Position numbers and translations under genes: made by a program. The notes under the pieces are model-generated. The model saw nothing but the letters and a program-made list of their open reading frames with translations. It was not told where the DNA came from and searched no databases. This document shows, piece by piece, positions 14,201-25,077 of a stretch of DNA of 60,000 nucleotides (positions within the stretch are counted from its first letter, which is position 1; each line of letters begins with the position of its first letter). Source of the stretch: Bugula neritina (taxonomy: Eukaryota > Bryozoa > Gymnolaemata > Cheilostomatida > Bugulidae); NCBI GenBank assembly GCA_964035545.1, contig OZ037767.1:12073081-12133080 (forward strand), read 5' to 3'.

Positions 14201-17200
14201 CAGTGGTCATGCCAATCGACATTGGAAGAAGTGAAGCACAAACAGTAATAATGTGTACGTGTGAGTATGTATATGTATGCATGTGTCTATATGTGTATAA
14301 GATTATATGAATGTGTCTATTTATGTACGTATATAGATTGTTGGTATCACTTTCTACAAGTACAGACTGTTTAAAAGAATGAGTTACATGAGTATAAGAA
14401 AGGTCACCAAAGTTTATAAATATTAGCATATATTCAACAAATTATGAAGACCTGCAGATTGGTGCTATAAACAGATTAGGAACATTACACCCAGTATGAA
14501 GCTTTAAAAAGAATGAGAAACAGTAGGGGCTGACCTTGTAACCTCTGAAGAGAAGATACAGTTCTCTTGGTTTAGCATCCATCGGCAAACCGCTGACAAA
14601 TAAAGTCCTAACCTGCAACAAATACCCATCAATAACTATTACAGGGAAGATGACTGCCTGCAGATGGTATTTTAAGTTTTTCTATATTGAACTTGGTTAT
14701 AAGCAAAACATTGAGTAGGTATTTCTAAAAAAGTAATAGTAATTGGCTAATAGGTTCATATTATAAAGTACTATTTTCATCAATATATTTTGTTTCTCTT
14801 GGTTTGTAGACATATTTTATGTACATCTAGAGCGATTACATATATCTACTATAGTCTATACAGTATATGGTATCACCTAGCTAATATACTCTAAGTTATG
14901 AGGCGTAGTTTACACTTTAGTAATATTCATTAGTATATATGAATACATCCAAAAGTTTCAGCTATAATCAGTGAATGTGATGCATGTCCTACAGTATGCC
15001 CACAGGAATACTGTACGAATCGCTTTACCAATAAATTGTCAATTCAAATTCAATTACCGACAAGTTTGTGAGAGAAACGCAGCATGTTTGCTTGTTGAAC
15101 TCAGCAACTTTACTACTTCTAGTTCAAATACCAATGAATTATTCAGCACCCCTGTTATCATTTGTGAGAATTTTTCCAAAAGCAGCTCCTATCTCCCAAT
15201 GTAAATTGAATAAATGAAAAATCAAAGGCAGTTTAGTTAGATGGCATGGAAGAACCTAGTATAAACCATTTAGCTTGCTAATAGAGGATGTCATCAGTCA
15301 GTGCTCTATGCCGATGTAGGTATAGATCTTTTTGGAACTTTATATATATGGACTATGCTATGTGGTTAATGAGATGTAGCTGTTCTTTTATTCCTAAACT
15401 TATATTTTACACTCATTAGCATTGATAAAGAACAAAAGTTACAGGTTTCAAAGTTAATTATGAAAGCATTTCAATATAAATTGTGAATAAATGCATTACT
15501 GAGCTGCAAGTAAAATGTTGATAGAATGAAAAGTAAAATAATGGTGGTATTGTGAATAACAAAATGGTTTTGTCAAATGATGTTGATGCAACTCCACTCA
15601 TATTTAGATAAGACTGGCTAAACTGTTTACTCAGAATACAAGAAGTAACAGTTAACAAGACTTATTATTAACAAACAAAGCTTTTTCAGCAAATTCAAAA
15701 ACCTTATTACCATTGAAGTATGAAAAAATAGAAAAGAAGTCAAGTTACAACAACAAAATATTGCCAGTTGCAATTGAGGGAACCTACTGCTAAATGTCTC
15801 CAACATTAGATACATTTGAAAATTTGCACGAATTTTTGCAGTTTTACAGTTTTACACAGAAAATTAGAACATCCTAAATCTTACAAGATAATGAATGATG
15901 AAGAATGCTTGATGAAATTGTAAAATAGAATAATCTTCATTAATTTTAGAACATGTGGCAAATGGAAGAGGCTTTGGTACAGCTAATTATAAAAAAGACT
16001 TTTTAAAAATAAGCCAATAAGATTCAGCTATATATTCCTTTCACCTATCAACAGTATATGCATAGTGTTAACCTAGAAACATCTAAACTGGTTGGAAAGT
16101 GCAGGTTGAAAAGCAAGTAGCTCGTGATTAATAGTACTATTCTAGTAGTAATGATTTGTATCTGAATACTTCAACACTATAAAGTAGTATATCACACAAA
16201 GTCTAGAATATTGTGCATCCTTACAACCATGTTAACTTCTGTCACCACACCTTAATATTAGTATCTAAAATATGGCCAGAGAGCGTGATATTTATTATGA
16301 ATTGGTTTAAAGAAGGATAAATAGATAAGTTTAATCTGAATACTAGTATCATCCCTATCAGTCAAAGGCGTATTGTTAACAAATAACAAAGCCAATAATC
16401 CCTGGAGTCCTTCTCAATTCAATTTATCTACACAGGTTGAAAATTCAATTTCAACTGCTTAGTTTAACTTCTGGCCAGCTTCCTTAGTGCTTTTTACTGA
16501 AAGAAAATCTTGCCGCTGATTTCCACCACCTAGAGTCTTTATCCAAAAAATACTTTTAATGTAACAAGTTTCAGCAAATGCTATTTTTTACTTGGAGGAG
16601 GAAAGTTATAAAAAATAGTAAAAATATCCAATACGCTTGCACCGCTAAAAACACCGTAATGTTCCCCCTGAGGCTGGCATTTCTAACAGCAATTGTATTA
16701 TACCATTTTAAAATTATATTCTCAAGCTCTTCCCCTGTATTGTTAGAGCTTACATTCAACCTGACTGGTATTAGCATTCTAAACCCCACACATTATCTAG
16801 GTTTACTAACAAATTTAAAAAGCTAGGTTAGAGAATGCACGTTTCAGTAACAAATCAAGCTGATACCAAACGAGCAATTTACAAAATAAAGCTAATGGTT
16901 GCTGCCTAGTCAGTTTGAAGTCTCAAGAATTGCTTACGTGCGGTTTTCAGAAAATTATGACAAAAGGTAATTTTCCTGAAAAGCTTTTCTTACCCAATCT
17001 AGAACTGTTGTTTCTAGACTGATTAGGTCTCCACATTAGAAATGACTTTTATTTATGCAATGATACCAATCACCATTACCCACGAAGTTACCGGCAGACC
17101 TAGTATTCTCTAAATTATTTTGTATTATCTTCTTTGCTAACATATTTTCTCAATGACTGCTAACGGTGGCAGAATAGGTGCAATAGAACACAAATTTAGC

Positions 17201-20030
17201 TGAAATGCCCCTAATTTCATTCTACATTTTATACCCTTATATCTATGTATAGATTGTAGCTCTGTCTAACTGCAACTTTTTGGCTAGAGTATATTATACA
17301 ACAGCTATTCGTCTAATGTTATCAAGTGTACATTCAATGAAAAAATTCTGCACGAGGCATTATTTTTCAGATATATTTTTCTAGTTTTAGCAATACTTTC
17401 CTATAAAACTATTGTTTGCTAATAAAATTTAAAAAGCATGAAGGCTTGCAATGGGAAGGACAGGGTGCTAACAGCTGTCAAGACTGCTCCCACCAGGATT
17501 TTATGAATTGGTTTATCATTCAAGTGGTGGACTAAGCAAGTAAAGCACAAGTGGAAATTTCTAGTGTTGTGTCTTCTTGAAAACTTTTGAAGGACAATAT
17601 ACCAGCCACTTGCAGGACCCTCAACACATGATCTTGATAAACCTCTACCCCAAATTTCATATTTATTAACCTCCCTACTGCAATAAACAAGCTTTCAACT
17701 GTGGCAAAGAAGTATATAATTATGATACAACTTGTACTCTACTGGTGGTGCATAATATGTACACTTATCTGCCTTGTAGCTCTTAGCCTGTACGTCAGGG
17801 CTAGCTGATGCAGACAAGTAATAGTATCCCAATGATGTAAACTATTTTTTGAACTTTCTTGCTTAGTTAAAATAAACAATTGGCAGTATTAGGATGAGAG
17901 AATGGCTTGCTAGAGAGCTTTATAATTAGGCACATAGCAATATACTCGCACTCTGTTTTTGAGATCAAATAGTTTGTTTGTAAATAAATCAAGAAATGAG
18001 GAGTTAGTATAGCTAACAGATCCAGTCTCCAGCCACTTCTGATTATAACTATTATATACCTGCCTGCTCGGATAGTCTCAAGGTCTGGCAGTTAAAACCA
18101 ATGTGATATATTTCATACATTAATAGACTGTACCAACAGTTCAATGTGTTGCTACAAATTATCAATTAACTGAAAGGTAAGGCTACATTTGTTCACCTAG
18201 AAGCCAGTTCTACCACCACTGTATTGATTTCTCTCTGGTAGCAAATTTATTGACAATTGCTGTAATTTTCAAGAGAAGCGTTGATGCTATTGTTATAACC
18301 TATAAATGGCTTGCTACATCGTATTGTCTAACAAGATTGTCAGCATTATATAAAAAACTGAGCTGGGCCTAACAAAATATACACCACAGCTCATAGTAAC
18401 CATAACAATTGCACCGACTTCAAACAGTTTCAATGTCTGTAGAGAGAAAGGATAAATAGGCTAGACTGCAATACTCAATTCTACGGCTAAAGAAGTTATG
18501 ACATTCTATGACATCGAAATGTCTAAACATCCACATCCAACTTGCAAACCTTTACACAAACCCTTTACTTCTAGTTTCAATAGTTTTTCTAATATGCATT
18601 ATGAGATTAGGTCTAAGCCTGTTTATGTATTGCAGTTTTATCACAGTATTCAACCCAACTTAGAAAGTCTATAAATTACTAACCTAACAAAGTACAGCGT
18701 GGATGAAAATTATAGGTTTGAACGAAATATAGAAGTTATTAACCAAGCCAACGTATAGGCAAACAGACAGAAAAGCCATGCTAAGTGAATACGCTAGTTT
18801 ATAGAGAGTAATATGCAGGTGAACTAGTAGCAACTTGGTCTAGGGATTATCCTAAGTTATATGCAACTAATGCTCACTGACTGACTGTTTAGACAGAACA
18901 TCAACACAAAGAAATTTCACTTACATATAGATACACGAATATTATTGTCAAATTAAGTCTGAATCTTCGAAATAATGGAAACAATGAATGTTTTATCACT
19001 GCTCACAACTAAAGAATTGTTAGCAACAAAAACTGTCAATAGAAAACTTAATAACCACATAATAGAGAATTGATAGCAAACGTGTGAGTGTGAGTATGAG
19101 TAGCAGCTAAATATATCTTTCATTAAAAATTATTTCTAGATTACATTCCTTCAGTTACCATCTTTACTTTAACAATTGTTGGTAGTTATGAATGCATAGC
19201 CTAAAAATATCAAAGCTGGGTAGAGAAATTTGAAAAAGGCTGTGCTTTTATGAAAATCTTGCCAAAAAAGTTAAGTTTTCAAATGATTTTTAAACTTAAA
19301 TAATTTTAAACTGTGCTTCAAACCAAAAGTCATAAACATAACCTACAAACTTGGGCTATCAAATTATCACTCAGCATTCATTACTCATGCATTAGCTTCA
19401 AAATTGAGAGCTACTAGTTGGGAGAGCTACAGTTAATTGTACGGACACTATATACTATTTTGTAGTTACTTGTGTCCTATAAATACTTGTTCAGCATAAA
19501 ACTCAAAAGGGTAAAACTATTAAATTTGATATTATTTACATGAAAATTTTCTCATTACACTTATGAAAAATATGAATTCAAAATCCATCATAATACGTAG
19601 TTGAGCAATTATACATTTCGAACCTAAAGTATAATGAACTGAATGGAAGATCTTGAAACTCCAATCTAAAAATTGTTGCAACTGCAATTCTAAAGTTATT
19701 AATCTAAAAAAAATGTTTGTATCAATTGAGATTGGCAGTTATGAGTTAATGAGAACTAGACAGCACATAAAAACAAGAGGTAATGCTGGAATTGGCAAAA
19801 AAATGTTAGCAAAAAATAAAGCAAAAAAGTGTTTAAATTGTATTAAATGATTGAAATAAGAGAATGAGATAGCTCACCTCGTCATCTACCCCAGTCATAC
19901 CAGCACTCAGATTGTCTAGACTCTGTGCTTGAGATAGAGGACTAAGATCAGCTGCATCAGTAGAACCATCATGTTGATGCTCGAGTGTAGAAACAGGTAG
20001 AGGTGGTGCAGCCATAACTTGTGTTGCCAT
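7356..20030 (-). CDS. RBPMS: RBPMS/MEC-8 family RNA-binding protein with two RRMs (9 exons, 364 aa)
   Basis: Coding exons in transcript order: 19878-20030, 14535-14612, 13701-13754, 11728-11790, 11382-11532, 9724-9845, 9252-9386, 8037-8261, 7356-7469. All junctions are GT/AG and the 1095 nt join in one frame ending in TAA. Residues 1-51 are a low-complexity N-terminus. RRM1 (about 53-137) has RNP2 LFVSGL and RNP1 PVGFVTF and closely resembles vertebrate RBPMS, including [10 protein letters not shown] and [16 protein letters not shown] Gln/Ala/Gly-rich linker (about 167-252) follows. RRM2 (about 275-361) has RNP2 LFVSNI, an RNP1-like SFCAFVEY and ends in RIEFAKTK. Vertebrate RBPMS and fly couch potato have one RRM; nematode MEC-8 has two, so the layout is MEC-8-like. 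Family members bind CAC-containing RNA and act in splicing, mRNA stability and localisation. The start is the first ATG of an open exon with a good GTGAGC donor. It is divergent from ATG14. Confidence 0.9.
7542..7768. repeat. About 26-bp minisatellite in the last RBPMS intron
   Basis: Roughly eight copies of a unit like ttactgagtctaagacagtg followed by tatata, with point differences. It lies in the intron between exons 8037-8261 and 7356-7469, starting 72 nt from the last exon. Confidence 0.85.
10032..10091. other. Hairpin with about 22-nt arms
   Basis: The arms at 10032-10053 and 10068-10091 pair over 16 perfect bases plus a bulged terminal stem, around a 14-nt loop. The hairpin lies in an RBPMS intron. 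The size suits a short pre-miRNA or foldback remnant, but there is no direct evidence of either. Confidence 0.4.
11382..14612 (-). CDS. RBPMS: RRM1 exons of the RBPMS-like gene
   Basis: Four short exons (14535-14612, 13701-13754, 11728-11790, 11382-11532) encode RRM1. The first three have phase-0 boundaries and the last ends in phase 1. The exon at 14535 carries [19 protein letters not shown], the next [18 protein letters not shown], the third the RNP1 PVGFVTF, and the fourth the final beta strand [11 protein letters not shown]. This RRM is the most conserved part of the protein. Confidence 0.92.
14613..19877 (-). other. RBPMS: RBPMS intron 1 (5.3 kb)
   Basis: This is the longest intron of the gene. 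I found no exon, RNA gene or clear repeat in it. Overlapping open frames around 16571-16826 on both strands lack splice or family support. Confidence 0.7.
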
Positions 20031-20656
20031 ATTAAGTAAGTATTCTTATTTCAAGTTGATTCTAAACTTATTCAAAATCAATTCCTCGGATTATTTTTTG
20101 TTTCTCTGAAAAGAGTCTGTCTAGGTATAATATATTAGTATACCAAACAAGTCTTTGCAGAAAATATAAATTAAGTAAAATAACTATGCGGCACCTAACA
20201 AACAATGTATTCAAAACAGTAGTTATCAGTTAGACAGTACAACTAACAGATATAAAAAATGTTCTGCAGTCTAGAAAGTAACAAACCAAACTACTGCCTG
20301 ACAAGAGTGTTTTTGAATGTAACTGTGCAGCAGTTGATGCGATAGCTATTAAGCTACCATGTGCTCGTTGGGTTTGACATGCCTCGTTTTCGTTAAAGAC
20401 CACCCACTAGCACTATAGCAGACGATTCAACAGCAGGTGCGTCTGCAATTGAAAGCAAGTTGACTAATAGCAACTATCCTATTAAAGTTTAGATTAAAGA
20501 TTATTATAAAAATTTTATTATAAAAACAATGAAGATATACTGCTGTAAAATTAAAACATACTTTTAAAACTTCTTTGTAATTAAATAAAAGTTAAAGAAT
20601 TAAAAGTTGAAACGATAGCTGCTCACGTCACATGACAATCACGTGTAACATTCAAG
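20031..20656. promoter_or_regulatory. Head-to-head promoter region between RBPMS-like gene and ATG14
   Basis: Only 626 bp separate the two divergent start codons, so both core promoters and 5' UTRs must lie here unless there are upstream non-coding exons. No TATA box stands out. The ATG14-proximal end carries two E-box-like sites. Confidence 0.7.
20627..20645. promoter_or_regulatory. Paired E-box / CLEAR-like sites just upstream of ATG14
   Basis: GTCACATGAC (20627-20636) is a 10-bp palindrome differing from the TFEB/MITF CLEAR consensus GTCACGTGAC at one base. A canonical CACGTG core follows at 20640-20645, 11 bases before the ATG14 start codon. Vertebrate TFEB controls many autophagy genes through such sites; use here is inference. 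The site may lie in the 5' UTR. Confidence 0.45.
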
Positions 20657-23600
20657 ATGTCCGACCAACATTATGATACGCTCAAGATAGGCGAAGCACC
20701 TTCTGTTTTTCATTTATCTGACCACCCACTGCAGCTTTCCCATGATTTGAGTGTTGCTGTTGAGAGCTGCCCAGTGTGCAGAAATGGAAAACATCCTCTT
20801 TTTTGTCCATCGTGTGTTGTCTCTCGACAAATTAAACAAAGGTTTAGCAGGTGCGTAGTTTAACTAGTAACTACTACTACTAGTACTAGGTCTAGTAATA
20901 CTAATAGTACTAGTTGAACACTAATACTAATAGCTGTTGTTAATAGTTGATGCTATTCAGTATTCAACTATTCAACTACTACTAGACCTAGTACTGGTAC
21001 TAGTTGAACACTAATAGTAATACTAATAGTAATAGTTATTGTTAATACTAATAGTTGATGCTATTCAGTATTTGAGTATTTCAAAATTAATATCAATATG
21101 AATATGAAATTGAATAAGATTAAGACTAAGAATATGGGTAGGAGTTAAACTTGATGTTATAAATTATGGTTATAGTTATGAGTATTACTATTAGCATAAC
21201 ATATCATTATCTCAATCTGTATCAGTATTTGACTATCAGTATCACTATCTCTCTATCATTTAGAGTTAGAGTTAGTGTAGGTCTTAGAGTTACGGTCACT
21301 AGTTACTGCTAGTGTTGCTGTCGTATTAGTTACTCTCAGCATTGTGATTGTGTTTTACTTTTTATCAGTATGATTCTGAGTATCAGTATGAGTATGAATA
21401 TCGGTACCAGTATTAGTATGAGTCTATCACATTCACTCACTTATGAGTATGGCTATAAATATAACTATAAGTATGAGTATAACTCTATCAGTTCCACTAT
21501 TGTATTAGTGTTAGATTTTGTACTACCAAAAGTATACTTTAACTCATGACTGATACTGGTAGTGACTGTCAGTATCACTTATGACTTAGCACTTAAACTT
21601 GAAGGTAATATCAATATGAATATCAATTAATATGATTCATGCTTTTTCTTATTTTTAATTCTTTTAAGCTGCATTTATGAATAACATTTGAATTTAGTGA
21701 TTCACAGCTAGTGCTACCTTGAATATTATCATCGTCATTGGGCGAAACTCTTAGGATTACTCTTCTTCTTTAGCTTTGGATTATAATTATTTCAACTCTC
21801 AACTAGAAGTAGATAGACGAAAACAAATAAAAATGCTTAAAACTTGAATATTTAATTATACGCCCAAATTGCAGTTCTGCTGAGTCTTCGGTAATCATTA
21901 TTGTCTTGATATGTTTGTAAAGCTTACTGTAAATGTAATACTCATACTCATACTGACTATAACTATAATGCATGCTATAAGTGTGTAAGTATTGGTATTG
22001 AATAGTTATCTAGTAATAGTACTAGTATCTATATTATATTAATCCTAATTGTAATTTCTAATCTAAAATTTGCAGTTTCAACAAAATTTGAATCGGCCAA
22101 TTCATCAGTCTTTTACTTTTCAGGTTTAATTTCAATGTTATTTTTATAACTAAATGTGGTTTATATTGTGTTTGCTATCTTAATTTTATTATTAAAAATA
22201 CATGATTTTCATCAAATATTCGATGTTTAGGCCATCATTTTGAGAATGGGTTTTGATCATCAGGTACTTATTTTGTAAAAAATTAAATTAATTTTACTGA
22301 ATAAGTCTAATATAGTTTATGTTTAATCACTTAATTAGAACAAAAAAAGACACATATCTGCCCTTTTTTAGCTAGTCGCTAACAGTTGTTAGTTGACCTA
22401 CTCTCTGATTTTATAAGGATACTTGGTATTTTTCTTGCACTGTAAATAAAATAAATTTGAATTTAGTTCTGAAATTGAATTGAAAAAACACATTCTTGGC
22501 ATTGATTCAATTGATGTGTTGCCTCATGTCAGAGCTGTAAATAATCAGCAAACCTTGAGTCAAATACTCTGTATGTACAAACCAGCTATTGGCTTGATGT
22601 GAATCTACATCATGAACAATCCTTTTACACTAAGTTGTACCTACTAAGTTGTTTTAAACCAACTGTTGATGAACTTACACCATACCGTTAGATAAAGTAT
22701 GTTTTTGTGTTGTATTTAGTTTTGAAGAGAAGATGAAAGAATTGAAGTCAGCATTAGAAGTGAAAGAAAATACATCAAGAAAAATCAAAGAGTTAGTCAA
22801 ACGGAGGTGTGATCATAACAAGAAGGTGAGCTGCATAATAAAAAACAAATTAGGCGGTTTTGTAGTGTGATTTTATAATAATTTTACTTTTTTTCAGAAG
22901 TATATTATTGTTTTGCTGTTTATTTTTAAAGTTTTGTTTTGCAAATTTCAACATTTTTCATCTTTTTTGTCAATTAAAAGGTAAGGGTTGCATCTCTTTG
23001 TCGGGGAATATGGATTTCATAACAATGACTGAAGATTTTTTTAATTTTTTCCAAGTATTTTGGTTGATTTTTAACTTTAAAAATGCTGAGAGTTGTTTAC
23101 TAAATCAGTGTAAGTATTAATGTATGTTTTCTGCTCTATCTATTGGTGAATCCCTACTAAATATGTTTTATATTAGAGATTCTTTTTAGCATTTGATCAA
23201 AAGTTATCAGTATTATTGAATACTTCATGAACAGGCCAAGTGGTTTGCCACAATGTTAACAGATAGAGTGATCCAGTATGATGACTGCACACACAATGGA
23301 TATCTAGTAATCTACAGCTGTGTAAAATGAACTGAAGTTCTTATGTAATTTTCTCCGATAACTTTCCACTGTCTTCTACACGCCTATCACCCTGTGTATA
23401 TTCAGAATTAATTTAAACTGTACTTTGTAATATTTTCTAGAAATTAGAAGTCCTAAATTTAAAGAAAAGAATAGCTACTTTGCAGTCTGTTTATTCCAGG
23501 AGAACAGAGGAATTGGCCCACAGTATGCTTTTCACATCTTCTTTTCCTTTTTGCTTAATTTATCTTATTATAATGCGAATATTATCTGTTATATAACATG

Positions 23601-24623
23601 ACAACTTTCAAGCACTATATCTTTGGTTATTAGCAATATCTATATTTAATTAAACTCTGCTTCAATCTTGTTGTCATGTTCAAATTAAGGCTGTGTAATT
23701 AGCTAGTTGAGATTTTCTCTAACTTTTAGGTTCTTCCATGAATTATTTTAGCATGTTGTGTAAACTAACCTAATTTTACTGTGAGAGGCAATTGGTTACT
23801 TTTTCCTTGCTTTATTTCAGGAGTCTTGCACTGTTTACTGTAATTATTTGCAGAGAAACAGATAAAATTAGACAAAAAGTCTGGTAATACCAACACTTCT
23901 AAAAAAGTCAGCATGTTGAAGGCAATTATTCCAAAACACAAGAAAAGAGTACAGATTTTGGCAGATGATTTGCTGCCATCCAAGAGGTCAAAGTTTGAGG
24001 AAGTGAAGATGAAGCTACAATGTCAAAGGAGAAAGAGTATCAGGGAGCATCATGAGCTGATATTTAAAGCAGAGCTTGTTGAGCATGAAAAGTGAGATCA
24101 TATATACGCATGAAATTGAACCAACTGTCATTGCAAATTTTCTTAGAACATTTGTGTGATTCAGACAGGATTTTAACTGAAGTACTAGTAAACTGACTAT
24201 CTTGTAGTCTCACTGACTAACACACTCACTCATTGACTAACACACTCACTCATTGACTAATATACTCACTCACTGACTAATATACTCACTCACTGACCAA
24301 CACACTCACTCACTGACTAATATACTCACTCACTAACCAACACACTCACTCACTGACTAATATACTCACTCACTGATTAATATACTCACTCACTGACTGC
24401 TACACAACCCAACAGCTGCTGCATTTAAGCTCATGCTTGCAGAAATTTCAATTCCCCTCAACTCAATTTCTTCCACCAATACCAATTATAGCAAAAGCAG
24501 CTCCTTCCCACTTAACAATAATTAGTCTAGCATTAGCTTACTTGTCAGGTAACATCACATTTAATATAATTGAACTGAAGTCAGTACTTGCCTCAAAGCT
24601 GCTACTAACTGACTCATTAGACT

Positions 24624-24665
<42 letters not shown>

Positions 24666-24978
24666 CACTACTACTACTACTACTTCTACTTCTACTACTA
24701 CTACTGCTACTGCTTCTACTACTAGTACTACTACTACTACTACCACTACTACTGCTGCTGCTACTGCTAGTACTACTACTACTACTACTGCTGCTACTGC
24801 TAGTACTACTAGTACTACTACTGGGTATTGTTAGGGTGAGTTATGAAGCCTTATTATACAAGAATTGGAAACAACATCGGTCAGTATTTTAGCTTTTTGT
24901 TAGAGCTCAGTTTTAACTTATCATACCAAAAGCATTTTGGTAATATATATATACATATATATGTATGTATACATATAC

Positions 24979-25077
<99 letters not shown>

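Noticed and set aside
16571-16826. Overlapping open frames on both strands (72 and 82 codons)
   Set aside because: No homology, no splice context, and located inside RBPMS intron 1.
21250-21290. Telomere-like ttagag tract
   Set aside because: Only a few degenerate agagtt units, not TTAGGG, within general simple sequence.
24437-24892. Poly-leucine frame
   Set aside because: Compound (CTA)n repeat inside ATG14 intron 4, with no supporting splice sites or homology.
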